64,000 nt of DNA, taken from assembly GCA_035712345.1 (NCBI GenBank), contig DASTAY010000051.1, positions 1 through 64,000 of the forward strand, read 5' to 3'. Below the pieces are notes generated by a model. That model had not been told where the DNA came from and did no database searches. It worked only from the letters and a program-made list of their open reading frames with translations. A program made the position numbers and the translations under genes. Shown here piece after piece: positions 10,076 to 19,853 of this stretch (its first letter is position 1; each line of letters begins with the position of its first letter). This stretch comes from VRUE01 sp035712345 (lineage in GTDB: Bacteria; Actinomycetota; Thermoleophilia; Solirubrobacterales; 70-9).

Positions 10076-10819
10076 GTGCGCGTAGCGGCCCTCAGCGACA
10101 TCCACGCCAATCTGCCCGCATTCGAGGCGGTCCTCGCCGCGATCGACGACGCCGGCGTGGATGAGGTCTGGTGCCTGGGCGACGTGATCGGGTACGGCGC
10201 CGAGCCCGACGAGTGCGCCGACCTGGTGCGCGAGCGCTGCGACGTCTGCCTGGTCGGCAACCATGACCTCGCGGTGCTCGGCGCCCTCGACGTCGGCGCC
10301 TTCTCCGAGGCCGCCGCCGCCGCGGTCTCCTGGACCCGCGAGCATGTCGCCGAGCGCACCGTGGAGCTGCTGCGCGAGCTCGACCCGGCCGGCGAGCGCG
10401 AGGGAATCGGGCTCTTCCATGCCTCGCCCCGCGACCCGGTCTGGGAGTACGTGCTCTCCGCCGAGCAGGCCGACGCCTGCCTCGACGCCCACCGCGAGCC
10501 CATCGCCCTGATCGGCCATTCGCACGTCTCGCTCTTCTTCGTCCGCCCCGGCGAGGGCGAGCAGGGGGACGAGGTCCGCGGCTCGCAGGCAGGCGACGAC
10601 ACCCTGCTCGAGTTGGGCGCCGGGCGGTGGCTGATCAACCCCGGCAGCGTCGGCCAGCCGCGCGACGGCGACCCGCGCGCCGCCTGGCTCGAACTCGACA
10701 CCGGGGCCGGGACGGCGCGCTTCCACCGGGTCGGCTACGACATCGAGCGAGCCGCGGCGTCGATCGTCGCGGCCGGCCTGCCGCGACGCCTCGCGGAACG
10801 GCTCCAGGTCGGCTCATGA
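10076..10819 (+). CDS. Calcineurin-like metallophosphoesterase (YfcE/MJ0936 type)
   Basis: 247 residues from GTG at 10076, divergent from argS with 46 bp between. All metal-binding blocks of the superfamily are visible: ALSDIHAN (D-x-H), CLGDVIGYG (GDxxG), LVGNHD (GNHD), GLFHASPRDP and LIGHSHV (GHxH). The family hydrolyses phosphodiesters or phosphomonoesters with a dinuclear metal centre; the substrate cannot be inferred. The acidic C-terminal insertion around EGEQGDEVRGSQAGDD is not a known motif. Confidence 0.88.
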   Translation: MRVAALSDIHANLPAFEAVLAAIDDAGVDEVWCLGDVIGYGAEPDECADLVRERCDVCLVGNHDLAVLGALDVGAFSEAAAAAVSWTREHVAERTVELLRELDPAGEREGIGLFHASPRDPVWEYVLSAEQADACLDAHREPIALIGHSHVSLFFVRPGEGEQGDEVRGSQAGDDTLLELGAGRWLINPGSVGQPRDGDPRAAWLELDTGAGTARFHRVGYDIERAAASIVAAGLPRRLAERLQVGS

Positions 10820-10884
10820 TTCGCTCATCTACGGTCAGATGCAGGGATATTCTGCGCCATGGGCCGTTCTCTAGACTCGCCCGG

Positions 10885-11472
10885 ATGCCTCGCCCCATCC
10901 ATTCGGCTCTGGTCCTGGCGCTTGCCGGCGCGGCGGCCCTCGGCCTGGTCGCCTGCGGCGGCGAAGACGCCAAGCTGCTGCCCGGCGAGACCGCCCGGGA
11001 GATCACGGCCAACCTCGACACCGTCAAGCAGCTCGCCGGCGAACAGGACTGCATCGGCGCCGAAAGCGCCGTCCAGCAGGTGGGCGAAGAGATCGAAGCG
11101 CTGCAGGGCGTCGACCCCAAGCTCAAGCGCGCCCTGGAGGAAGGCGCCGAGCGGCTGGAAGAAGTGATCGCCGAATGCGAAGAATCGAGCAGCGAGGCGA
11201 TCGCCCCGGAGGAAACCCCGAGCGAATTCGAAGAAGAAGAAACGGAGAAGGCTCCCGAGCAGAAGGAAGCGAAGGAAAAGAAGGCGAAGCCGGGCGATGA
11301 AGAGCAGGCTCCGGAAGCCCAGACGCTGCCCCCGCAGGCAAAAGGCGAAGGCAAAGGCCTCGAAAAAGGCAACGGGCCGCCGCCGCCAGAAGAACCGATC
11401 GAAGAAACCCCGGGCGGGAGCCCGTCGGGTGGGGTCGGCCCAAGCGCCCCGGCGAGCGAAGGCGAGGAATGA
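10885..11472 (+). CDS. Putative lipoprotein with Glu/Lys/Pro-rich tail
   Basis: 195 residues with a lipoprotein signal (residues 1-21, lipobox LVAC). The first folded part (25-105) is helical with two cysteines (EQDCIGAES, IAECEES). The rest is low-complexity Glu/Lys/Pro, ending in a Gly/Pro/Ser tail. The stop overlaps the start of the Ser/Thr kinase, so the two are likely co-transcribed and coupled. This could be an extracytoplasmic sensor or a substrate of the kinase, but no family is recognised. Confidence 0.7.
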   Translation: MPRPIHSALVLALAGAAALGLVACGGEDAKLLPGETAREITANLDTVKQLAGEQDCIGAESAVQQVGEEIEALQGVDPKLKRALEEGAERLEEVIAECEESSSEAIAPEETPSEFEEEETEKAPEQKEAKEKKAKPGDEEQAPEAQTLPPQAKGEGKGLEKGNGPPPPEEPIEETPGGSPSGGVGPSAPASEGEE

Positions 11473-12698
11473 TGGCCTCGGCGCCGCTCTCCGGCAGGTA
11501 TGAGCTGGGCGACCGCCTCGGCTCGGGCGGGATGTCGAATGTCTATCGGGCGACCGACCTGACCCTCGAGCGCACGGTCGCGGTCAAGATCCTCGCCGAG
11601 CACCTCTCCGACGACGAGCGCTTCGTCGCCCGCTTCCGCCGCGAGGCGCTCGCGGTCGCCAAGCTGATCCACCCGAACATCGTCCAGGTCTACGACACCG
11701 GCATCGACGAGGGCCGCCACTACATCGTCATGGAGTACGTCGAGGGCCGCTCGGGGGCGCAGATCCTGCAGCGCCAGGGCTCGCTCTCTCCGGACATCGC
11801 GGCTGAGGCCGGCGTCCAGGCCTGCGCCGGGCTCGACTACGCGCACCGGCGCGGGATCATCCACCGCGACGTCAAGCCCGGCAACCTGATGGTGGTCGGT
11901 GGGCCGGTGGGCGGCGGGCCGATGACGGTCAAGTTGACCGACTTCGGCATCGCCCGCGCGATCGCCCAGACGCGGATCACCCAGGTGGGCTCGGTGGTGG
12001 GCACCGCCGCCTACCTGGCGCCCGAGCAGGTGCGTGGCGAGGAGGCGACGCCGGCGACCGACGTCTACGCGCTCGGCGTCGTCCTCTACCAGTTCCTCAC
12101 CGGTCGCCTTCCCTACGAGGGCTCGACCCTGGCCGAGCTGGCCGTGCGCCAGCAGAACGAGCGCCCGCTGCCGCCCAGCACCTACGACGACGAAGTGCCG
12201 GAGACGCTCGGCGGCGCGGTGCTGCGCGCGCTGGAGGGCGATCCCGGGCGCCGCTACGCCAGCGCCGACGAGCTGGCCGGGGGCCTGCAGCTGGGCCTGC
12301 AGGGCGAGGACGTGACGCTGCCGATGGACGAGGGCGCGGCGCCGACCCAGGTGCTCGGCGGCGAGGAGACCACGCGCCGGCTCGACCAGACCGAGCGCAC
12401 CGAGCTGCGCCCCGCTTCGCCGACGAGGCGGCCGGTCGCCCGGGCGCCGCACCCCGCCCCGGCCGCACCCCCCCAGCGGGTCGCCCCTGCGACTCCGGCA
12501 AAGCGCGGAGCCTTTTCCCGTTTCGCCCGCTTCGTCATGGCGGCGGTCGCCCTGGTGCTCATCGCAGCCGCCGTGGCCGCGGCCGTGATCATCGCCACCG
12601 ACAAGGCCACCGGCGTCCACGCGACCGAAGTCGCGGGGAACTCGGTCGACAAGGTGGTCGAAGAAGTGAAGGAACTGGTCAAGAAGAACACCGAATAG
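11469..12698 (+). CDS. PknB-type serine/threonine protein kinase without PASTA domains
   Basis: 409 residues. The kinase domain (about 7-270) has all Hanks motifs: glycine loop LGSGGMSNVYRA, VAVKIL lysine, HRDVKPGN catalytic loop, LTDFGIARA, and the activation segment GTAAYLAPEQ. A Pro/Thr-rich juxtamembrane linker carries possible autophosphorylation threonines (VTLPMDEG, ETTRRLDQTERTE). One transmembrane helix lies near 355-378, followed by a short outside tail ending VEEVKELVKKNTE. PASTA repeats typical of PknB are absent, so muropeptide sensing is unlikely. Coupled with the upstream lipoprotein. ATG at 11469 or 11472. Confidence 0.93.
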   Translation: MMASAPLSGRYELGDRLGSGGMSNVYRATDLTLERTVAVKILAEHLSDDERFVARFRREALAVAKLIHPNIVQVYDTGIDEGRHYIVMEYVEGRSGAQILQRQGSLSPDIAAEAGVQACAGLDYAHRRGIIHRDVKPGNLMVVGGPVGGGPMTVKLTDFGIARAIAQTRITQVGSVVGTAAYLAPEQVRGEEATPATDVYALGVVLYQFLTGRLPYEGSTLAELAVRQQNERPLPPSTYDDEVPETLGGAVLRALEGDPGRRYASADELAGGLQLGLQGEDVTLPMDEGAAPTQVLGGEETTRRLDQTERTELRPASPTRRPVARAPHPAPAAPPQRVAPATPAKRGAFSRFARFVMAAVALVLIAAAVAAAVIIATDKATGVHATEVAGNSVDKVVEEVKELVKKNTE

Positions 12699-12708
12699 GG
12701 ATAGCGTG

Positions 12709-12830
12709 AGGAGGTCTGGGGGTGCCCTCCTGCTTGCTGGGTTTTTCGCCCCTGACGGCGCGCCCGTCCGACATACGGATCGGGGCGAAAAACTGACGCC
12801 GCTGCGCTGGAGGGCACCCCCAGACCTCCT
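12709..12830. repeat. Long nested palindrome E1 between convergent genes
   Basis: Outer arms 12709-12730 and 12809-12830 are perfectly complementary over 22 bp (AGGAGGTCTGGGGGTGCCCT...). Inner arms GTTTTTCGCCCC (12741-12752) and GGGGCGAAAAAC (12782-12793) are perfect over 12 bp. It fills the gap between the kinase and tgt and touches the tgt stop codon. A bidirectional terminator is plausible. Similar architecture at 54185-54286 and 59233-59343. Confidence 0.85.
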
Positions 12831-14037
12831 ACCCAAGCGCCTCCCAGGGTGCGGTGCCCTTCATGACCGCCGTGGTGTAAGAGCTGAGGATCCCGGCCTC
12901 TATGGCCGCGCGAGCTTGGGTCACCAACTCATGCATGTAGGTGAGGTTGTGCAGGCAGAGGAGGCGGACGGCGGTCAGCTCCTCGGCACGCGAGAGGTAG
13001 CTGAGGTAGTCGCGGTCGTGACGCCGGCAGGCCGGACAGGGGCAGCCCTCGGCGATCAGGTTGCGGTCCCCCTCCCAGCCGGCCTTGCGCAGGTCGAGGC
13101 GAAAGCGGTTGGCGGGGTCGGGGACGAGAGCGGTGCCGTGACGGGCGAGCCGGGTGGGGATCGCACAGTCGAAGACGTCGAGCCCGAGCGCGATGCCGGC
13201 GAGCACGTCGTCTATATCGCCGATGCCGAGCAGGTGCTTGGGCGCCTCGGCGGGCAGCAGTGGCGCGGTCAGCTCGAGCACACCGCGCATCTCCTCCTTG
13301 TCGCGCCCGAGCGTGCCTCCGATCGCGATCCCGTCGACGCCCGCCGCGGATACGACCGCCGCGGACTCGCGCCGCAGATCCTCGTGGACGCCGCCCTGGA
13401 CGATGCCGAACACGGCCTGCCGCGCGGGCCCGTGCTCGCCGTGCCACGCCAGGCACCGGTCGAGCCAGCGGTGCGTCCGCTCCATCGAGCGCGCCGTGTA
13501 GTCGCGATCGGCGTGGTAGGGCGTGCACTCGTCGAAGGCCAGGGCGATATCGGCGCCCAGCTTCGCCTGCACCTCCATCGAGGCCTCGGGCGAGAGGAAC
13601 AGCTCGCGCCCGTCCTTGTAGGACCGGAACCGCACGCCCTCCTCGTCGATCGAGACAACCGACCCCCGCTCCCCGCCGGGCCTCCCCTTTCCCTTCACCT
13701 CGTCGGCGACCCCGCCGTGTGCGAGCGAGAAGACCTGGAAGCCGCCCGAATCGGTGATCATCGCCCCCTCCCAGCCCATGAACTCGTGCAGGCCGCCCGC
13801 GGCGGCTATCCGGTCCGGCCCGGGCGAGACGAAGAGGTGGTAGGTGTTGCCGAGGATCAGCTCGTAGCCGAGGTCGGCCACCTCGCGCGACTCGAGCGAG
13901 CGCACGGTCCCCTTGGTCGCGAGCGGGATGAAGGCCGGCGTCTTCACCTCGCCGTGCGCGGTGCGGAGCACGCCGGCACGCGCCGCCCCGTCCCTGGCAA
14001 CGACCTCGAACGTCAGCTTGTCCCTATCGTCCCTCAT
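12829..14037 (-). CDS. tgt: Queuine/preQ1 tRNA-ribosyltransferase
   Basis: 402 residues; exchanges guanine 34 of GUN-anticodon tRNAs for the queuosine precursor. Visible signatures: LATKGTVRSL, ILGNTYHLF, ITDSGGFQVFSL (general acid/base Asp), GIVQGGVHEDLR, IAIGGTLG, and FDCAIPTRLARHGTAL with the nucleophilic Asp. The zinc site near the C-terminus is CPCPACRRHDRDYL (three Cys) with the downstream His of LLCLHNL. No other queuosine genes are in the window, so whether preQ1 or salvaged queuine is used cannot be told. Confidence 0.97.
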   Translation of the reverse strand: MRDDRDKLTFEVVARDGAARAGVLRTAHGEVKTPAFIPLATKGTVRSLESREVADLGYELILGNTYHLFVSPGPDRIAAAGGLHEFMGWEGAMITDSGGFQVFSLAHGGVADEVKGKGRPGGERGSVVSIDEEGVRFRSYKDGRELFLSPEASMEVQAKLGADIALAFDECTPYHADRDYTARSMERTHRWLDRCLAWHGEHGPARQAVFGIVQGGVHEDLRRESAAVVSAAGVDGIAIGGTLGRDKEEMRGVLELTAPLLPAEAPKHLLGIGDIDDVLAGIALGLDVFDCAIPTRLARHGTALVPDPANRFRLDLRKAGWEGDRNLIAEGCPCPACRRHDRDYLSYLSRAEELTAVRLLCLHNLTYMHELVTQARAAIEAGILSSYTTAVMKGTAPWEALG

Positions 14038-14079
14038 GCTCGACTGGTCAATTGACCACCGAATACGTGGGTCAATCGT

Positions 14080-15588
14080 TCATTCGACGAGAGAGCGACC
14101 GGTCATAGCGGACGGCTGGGGGATGCCGAGCAGCTCCAGCACGGTCGGGGCGACGTCGGCGAGGATGCCGCCGTCGCGCAGCTCGGCGCCCTCGCGGGTG
14201 ACGATCAGCGGCACCGGGTTGAGCGAGTGGGCGGTGTTGGGCGAGCCGTCGGGCTCGAGCATGTGGTCGCAGTTGCCGTGGTCGGCGGTGACGATGCACG
14301 CGCCGCCCCTGGCCTCGACCGCGGCGACGACGTCGCCGAGGCAGCCGTCGACCTCCTCGACCGCCTTCACCGCCGCCGGGATCACCCCGGTGTGGCCGAC
14401 CATGTCGGGGTTGGCGAAGTTGACGATGCCAAAGCGGTAATCGCCCCCCGCCCACTGCGTTACGAAGGTGTCGGCCGCGGCGCGGGCGCTCATCTGCGGC
14501 TTGTGGTCGTAGGTGGGGACGTCACGGGGCGAGTCGACCAGGCGACGCTCCTCCCCCTCCCACTCCTCCTCGCGGCCGCCGTTGAAGAAGTAGGTGACGT
14601 GCGCGTACTTCTCGGTCTCGGCGACGTGCAGCTGGCGGCCGCCGGCCGCGGAGACGACCTCGGCCAGCGTCGTGCTCGGGCGCGCCTCGGGAAAGGCGAC
14701 GGGGTAGGGCCAGCCCTTGCGGTACTCGGTCATCGTCGTCAGCTCGAGCAGGGGGCCGCCGGCGCGGGAGAACTCCTCGAAGCCGGGCTCGGCCAGGGCG
14801 CGGGTCATCTCGCGGGCGCGGTCGGGGCGGAAGTTGACGAAGAAGGCGACGTCGCCCTCGGCGGCGCCGTCGTAGTCGCCGATCACGGTGGGCCGGACGA
14901 ACTCGTCGGTCTCCTCGCGCTCGTAGGACTCCTCGATCGCCTCGGTGGCGCTTGCGGCTCTCAGGCCCTGGGCGTGGACGATCGCGTCGTAGGCGAGCTT
15001 GATCCGCTCCCAACGCGTGTCGCGGTCCATCGCGTAGTAGCGCCCGCTGACCGTGGCGACGCGCCCGGCCTGGCGCAGCCAGCGCTCCAGCTCGGCGAGG
15101 TACTCGCGGCCGCCGTGCGGCAGCGTGTCGCGGCCGTCGGTGAAGGCGTGGAAGACGACGTCCGGCACGCCCTCCTGGGAGGCGAGCTCGATCGTCGCCT
15201 CGATGTGCTCCCAGCCGGAATGGACGCCGCCGTCGGAGACGAGGCCGAGCAGGTGCAGGCGGCCGCGCGGGCTGCGACGGGCGGCGTCGCAGGCGGCGAG
15301 CAGCGCCTCGTTCTCGAAGAATCCGCCGTCGGCGATCGCGTCGTCGATCCGCGCCAGGTCCTGCTTGACGATCGCCCCGGCCCCGAGGTTGAGGTGACCG
15401 ACCTCGGAGTTGCCCATCTGCCCGTCCGGAAGGCCCACGTCGCGCCCCTGCGCCGAGAGCTGCGTGTGCGGGTAGCGGTCCCAGAGCCGGTCGAAGACCG
15501 GCGTCTCGGCAAGGGAGATGGCGTTGCCCGGCCCGGGGGGCGCGAGGCCCCACCCGTCGAGGATCACCAGGGCAACAGACTGGGTCAT
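14080..15588 (-). CDS. gpmI: Cofactor-independent phosphoglycerate mutase
   Basis: 502 residues, normal for iPGM, which interconverts 3- and 2-phosphoglycerate using two Mn ions and a phosphoserine intermediate. VILDGWGLAPPGPGNAI holds the first metal Asp. GQMGNSEVGHLNLGAG holds the catalytic serine. NFRPDRAREMTRAL, KYAHVTYFFNGG and ADHGNCDHM supply further metal and substrate residues. It is the last gene of a gap-pgk-tpiA-gpmI operon and is separated from tpiA only by a structured intergenic repeat whose end overlaps its ATG. Confidence 0.97.
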   Translation of the reverse strand: MTQSVALVILDGWGLAPPGPGNAISLAETPVFDRLWDRYPHTQLSAQGRDVGLPDGQMGNSEVGHLNLGAGAIVKQDLARIDDAIADGGFFENEALLAACDAARRSPRGRLHLLGLVSDGGVHSGWEHIEATIELASQEGVPDVVFHAFTDGRDTLPHGGREYLAELERWLRQAGRVATVSGRYYAMDRDTRWERIKLAYDAIVHAQGLRAASATEAIEESYEREETDEFVRPTVIGDYDGAAEGDVAFFVNFRPDRAREMTRALAEPGFEEFSRAGGPLLELTTMTEYRKGWPYPVAFPEARPSTTLAEVVSAAGGRQLHVAETEKYAHVTYFFNGGREEEWEGEERRLVDSPRDVPTYDHKPQMSARAAADTFVTQWAGGDYRFGIVNFANPDMVGHTGVIPAAVKAVEEVDGCLGDVVAAVEARGGACIVTADHGNCDHMLEPDGSPNTAHSLNPVPLIVTREGAELRDGGILADVAPTVLELLGIPQPSAMTGRSLVE

Positions 15589-15710
15589 GACGAGGTCCAG
15601 ACGTTGCCAGGCAAGGACGCAGGGAGGCCCGACGAGGGGAGCGCACTAGTTAGTGCGTGACCCGAGGAGGCCGACCGAGGACGCCGCATGGCGACGTCTG
15701 GGGCCGTCAT
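15587..15710 (-). repeat. Structured intergenic element, copy A (candidate RNA motif)
   Basis: About 124 nt filling the whole tpiA-gpmI gap. Its ends are inverted (ATGAC...GTCAT). Inside are stems CCAGACGT/ACGTCTGG, GGCC/GGCC and a central hairpin CGCACTA-AC-TAGTGCG. A second copy at 20715-20834 differs at paired positions in a compensating way. On the transcribed strand it ends at the gpmI start codon, so it may affect gpmI translation or mRNA processing. Confidence 0.75.
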
Positions 15711-16456
15711 GCGGCCTCGACGATCGCCGCGAATTCCTCCGGGTCGAGGCTGGCGCCGCCGACCAGGGCGCCGTCGATGTCGGGCTGCCCCATCAGCTCG
15801 GCCGCGTTGGCCGGCTTGACCGAGCCGCCGTAGAGAACCCGCACCGCATCGGCTTCCGCGCCGCGCTCCCGCAGCACGTCGCGGATGAAGGCGCATGCCT
15901 CCTGCGCCTGCTCGGGACTGGCGGTGCGGCCGGTGCCGATCGCCCAGATCGGCTCGTAGGCGATCACAACGGCGGCGATCTGCTCGTCCTCCACACCGGC
16001 CAGGTCCGCCTGCAGCTGCCGCTCCAGGACGCCCTCGGTCTGGCCGGCGTCGCGCGCCTCCTCGCTCTCGCCGACGCAGAGGATCGGCTCCAGCCCGGCC
16101 GCGAGCGCGGCGGGCACTTTGCGCGCCAGCGCCTCGTCGGTCTCGTCGAAGTGCTGGCGCCGCTCGGAGTGGCCGAGGACCACCGCCTCGACGTCGAGCT
16201 CGACCAGCATCGGCGCCGAGACCTCGCCGGTGAAGGCGCCCGCCTTCTCCTCGTGCATGTTCTGCGCCGCGACCTTCACGGCGGTGCCGTAGCGCCGCTC
16301 GACAACCGCGGTCAGCGCGGTGAACGGCGGGCAGATGACGACGTCGCTCTGGGTCGCGGCGATCCGCGGCAGCAGCGCGTCGACGAAGCTAGCCGCCTCG
16401 GCGACGGTCTTGTGCATCTTCCAGTTGGCGGCGACGTAGGGGGTTCTGTCAGGCAT
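15707..16456 (-). CDS. tpiA: Triosephosphate isomerase
   Basis: 249 residues, standard TIM length. Active-site residues are all present: YVAANWKMHK (Lys), VLGHSERR (electrophilic His), AYEPIWAIGTG (catalytic Glu) and the phosphate-binding LYGGSVKPANA. It interconverts dihydroxyacetone phosphate and glyceraldehyde 3-phosphate in the cytoplasm. The start overlaps the pgk stop by eight bases, so the two are translationally coupled. Confidence 0.97.
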   Translation of the reverse strand: MPDRTPYVAANWKMHKTVAEAASFVDALLPRIAATQSDVVICPPFTALTAVVERRYGTAVKVAAQNMHEEKAGAFTGEVSAPMLVELDVEAVVLGHSERRQHFDETDEALARKVPAALAAGLEPILCVGESEEARDAGQTEGVLERQLQADLAGVEDEQIAAVVIAYEPIWAIGTGRTASPEQAQEACAFIRDVLRERGAEADAVRVLYGGSVKPANAAELMGQPDIDGALVGGASLDPEEFAAIVEAA

Positions 16457-17636
16457 CTCGCAGGGCCTCCACCCCGGGCAGCTTCTTTCCCTCCAACAGC
16501 TCCAAGGACGCTCCTCCTCCGGTCGAAACCCAATCCACCTGCTCGGCGAGGCCGAACTCGTTCAACGCGGCAACCGAGTCGCCGCCGCCGACGACGGTCG
16601 TGCCGGCCGCCGTGGCGACGGCCTCCGCTACCGCCTTCGTCGCGGCGGCGAACGGCTCCAGCTCGAAGGCGCCCATCGGCCCGTTCCAGAGGACGGTGCC
16701 CGCGGCGGCGATCTTCTCCGCGTAGGCGGCGGCGGTGCGCGGGCCGACGTCGAGGCCCATCCAGCCCTCGGGCACCTCGACCCCGTCGCTCTCGCGTCGC
16801 TCGGTCGCGGCGTCGAACTCCCGCCCCAGCACCAGGTCGACCGGCAGGATCAGCTCGCAGTCCGAACCCTCCGCCCGCCGCAGCGCCTGCTCGGCCAGCT
16901 TCACGCCCTCCTCCTCGACCAGCGAGTCGCCGGTGGCGATCCCCTGCGCGCGAAAGAAGCTGAAGCACATCGCGCCGCCGATCAGGATGCTGTCGGCGAC
17001 CTCGAGAAAGCGGTCGATGACGCCGACCTTGTCGCTCACCTTGGCGCCGCCGAGGACGACGACCAGCGGGCGCTCGGGCAACTCGACCACGCGCGTCAGC
17101 TCGCTCACCTCGCTCTCCAGCAACAGGCCGGCATAGCCCGGCAGGCGCTCGGCGACCCCGGCCGTGCTGGCGTGGGCCCGATGCGCGGCGCCGAAGGCGT
17201 CGTTGACGTAGAGCTCGGCGAGTGCCGCCAGCGCCTCGACGAGCGCGGGGTCGTTCTCGGTCTCACCGGGCTCGAAGCGGACGTTCTCGAGCAGCAGCAC
17301 GTCGCCGGGGCTCAACCCTGCCGCCATCGTCTCGACGTCCTCGCCGACGACCGCCGGCGCCTGCTTGACCTCGGCGCCGAGCAGCTCGGCCAGGCGCTCC
17401 CCCACCGGCCGCATCGAGAGCTCCGGCACGACCTCGCCCTTCGGCCGCCCCAGGTGAGAGACGAGCACCAGCGCGGCGCCGCGCTCGCGCAGCGACTCGA
17501 TCGTCGGCAGCGCCGCGCGGATGCGCGTGTCGTCCGCCACCCGGCCGCCGTCCAGCGGCACGTTGAAGTCGACCCGCACCAGCACCCGCCTGCCGGCGAC
17601 GTCGGCGTCGCGGACGCTCGCCTTGGAGAAGCTCAC
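16449..17636 (-). CDS. pgk: Phosphoglycerate kinase
   Basis: 395 residues. N-domain substrate signature VLVRVDFNVPLDGGRVADD with the following SHLGRPKGE. The C-domain nucleotide site includes LVVVLGGAKVSDKVGVID, LWNGPMGAFE and TTVVGGGDSVAAL. It transfers phosphate from 1,3-bisphosphoglycerate to ADP. It lies 19 bp after gap and overlaps tpiA, in the classical order gap-pgk-tpiA. Confidence 0.97.
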   Translation of the reverse strand: MSFSKASVRDADVAGRRVLVRVDFNVPLDGGRVADDTRIRAALPTIESLRERGAALVLVSHLGRPKGEVVPELSMRPVGERLAELLGAEVKQAPAVVGEDVETMAAGLSPGDVLLLENVRFEPGETENDPALVEALAALAELYVNDAFGAAHRAHASTAGVAERLPGYAGLLLESEVSELTRVVELPERPLVVVLGGAKVSDKVGVIDRFLEVADSILIGGAMCFSFFRAQGIATGDSLVEEEGVKLAEQALRRAEGSDCELILPVDLVLGREFDAATERRESDGVEVPEGWMGLDVGPRTAAAYAEKIAAAGTVLWNGPMGAFELEPFAAATKAVAEAVATAAGTTVVGGGDSVAALNEFGLAEQVDWVSTGGGASLELLEGKKLPGVEALRDA

Positions 17637-17655
17637 AGCGCCCCTGCCGCCCGGC

Positions 17656-18660
<1,005 letters not shown>

Positions 18661-18701
18661 TGAGCCATTCCTCCTGGAGTCGATGCTTTGCCGATTCGAG
18701 G

Positions 18702-19064
18702 TTAGTCGCTGCCGATGGTGATCTCGATTTCGTACCCGTCCGGGTCCCGCAGGAAGGCCGAGTAGGAACCGGAGCCGTAGGAGCTGCGCTCGCCCGGCTC
18801 GCCGACCGCAATCCCGCCCGCCGAGACGCCCTGTTCCCAGGCCGCCTTCACCGCGACGATCCCCAGCCCCGAGAAGCTGAGCAGGCCGAAGCCCGGTTTG
18901 GCCGGGTGATGGGCGGAGATGAAGAAGACCGGCTTGGCGATGCCCCAGCCGACGGTTTCGTCCTGCTCGAAGTGACGCCGCCAGCCGAGCGGCGCGAGCA
19001 GCGCGTCGTAGAAGGACGAGCTCCGCTCGAGGTCGGAGACCTCTAGGAGTACGTGGTGCAACAT
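18702..19064 (-). CDS. VOC (glyoxalase/bleomycin-resistance) family protein
   Basis: 120 residues, one vicinal-oxygen-chelate domain: HHVLLEVSDLERSSSFYDALLAPLGW at the start and AFLRDPDGYEIEITI at the end, with potential metal ligands His3/4 and Glu near the C-terminus. Such small proteins act as lyases, dioxygenases or binding proteins; the substrate is not predictable. It stands between gap and an ABC-2 exporter, same strand. Confidence 0.8.
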   Translation of the reverse strand: MLHHVLLEVSDLERSSSFYDALLAPLGWRRHFEQDETVGWGIAKPVFFISAHHPAKPGFGLLSFSGLGIVAVKAAWEQGVSAGGIAVGEPGERSSYGSGSYSAFLRDPDGYEIEITIGSD

Positions 19065-19094
19065 CGGGCCGGGGAGGCTATACGGGCCGGCCCC

Positions 19095-19853
19095 TCAGCC
19101 GCCGCGCGGGGTCCAGCGGAAGTAGCGGATCGCGAGGAAGGCGCCGAGCACGCCCCAGATCGCGACCGCCGCGAGGTTCCCCCAGGAGACCGTCGGCCCG
19201 CCCGGGATGTAGGCGTCGAAGAAGGCCTCGAAGAAGTGGCGGATCGGGAAGGCGTCGGCGAAGTGGATGACGCCGCTGGGCAGCTGGTCGTCGGGGATGA
19301 AGACGCCGGAGAGGAAGTAGAGCGGCAGGAGCAGGGCGTTGACGATCGGGGCGGCGGCGTCCTGGGAGGGGATCGCCGCGGTCAGGGCGATGCCGAGGCA
19401 GCAGAAGGCGGCCGCGCCGACGACGAGGACGAGCAGGATCGCCGGCAGGCGGCTCCAGGGGATGCCGACGCCGTAGGCGACGTCGCCGATCGCCGCGATC
19501 AGGACCAGCATCATCACCGCGACGACGACCGAGTTGCCGATCCGCCCGGCGATGAAGACCCAGGGCGGCATCGGCGTGCCGCGACCGCGCTTGAGGCGGC
19601 CGTCCTCCCGCGCGATGACCAGCGACATCGCCAGCGACTGCATCGTCGCCGAGATCACCGAGAGGGTGATGATCGCGGGCACGTAGTAGGTGGTCGTCTT
19701 GATCCCGCCGCGCACGTCGACGGTCTGGTCGCCGAAGACGGTGGCGAAGATCAGCAGCAGGACGACCGGGAAGCCGACGGTGAAGAAGACCGAGGCCGGG
19801 TTGCGCCAGAAGACCTTCTGGTCGTAGCGGAACTGGTGCCAGACGAGGCTCAT
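19095..19853 (-). CDS. ABC-2 type exporter permease
   Basis: 252 residues with six predicted membrane segments and the ABC-2 signature region PLYFLSGVFIPDDQLPSGVI (around 175-195). The cytoplasmic N-terminus begins MSLVWHQFRYDQKVFWRNP, typical of daunorubicin/linearmycin-type exporters. It overlaps the upstream ATPase gene by ATGA, so the two form one transporter, presumably as a dimer of each. The substrate is unknown. Confidence 0.87.
   Translation of the reverse strand: MSLVWHQFRYDQKVFWRNPASVFFTVGFPVVLLLIFATVFGDQTVDVRGGIKTTTYYVPAIITLSVISATMQSLAMSLVIAREDGRLKRGRGTPMPPWVFIAGRIGNSVVVAVMMLVLIAAIGDVAYGVGIPWSRLPAILLVLVVGAAAFCCLGIALTAAIPSQDAAAPIVNALLLPLYFLSGVFIPDDQLPSGVIHFADAFPIRHFFEAFFDAYIPGGPTVSWGNLAAVAIWGVLGAFLAIRYFRWTPRGG

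Noticed and set aside
10030..10701. N-terminal extension of argS
   Set aside because: It runs antisense through the metallophosphoesterase; ArgRS similarity starts at the ATG at 10029.
11469..12698. PknB with PASTA sensor
   Set aside because: The region after the transmembrane helix is only about 25 residues, so no PASTA repeat can be present.
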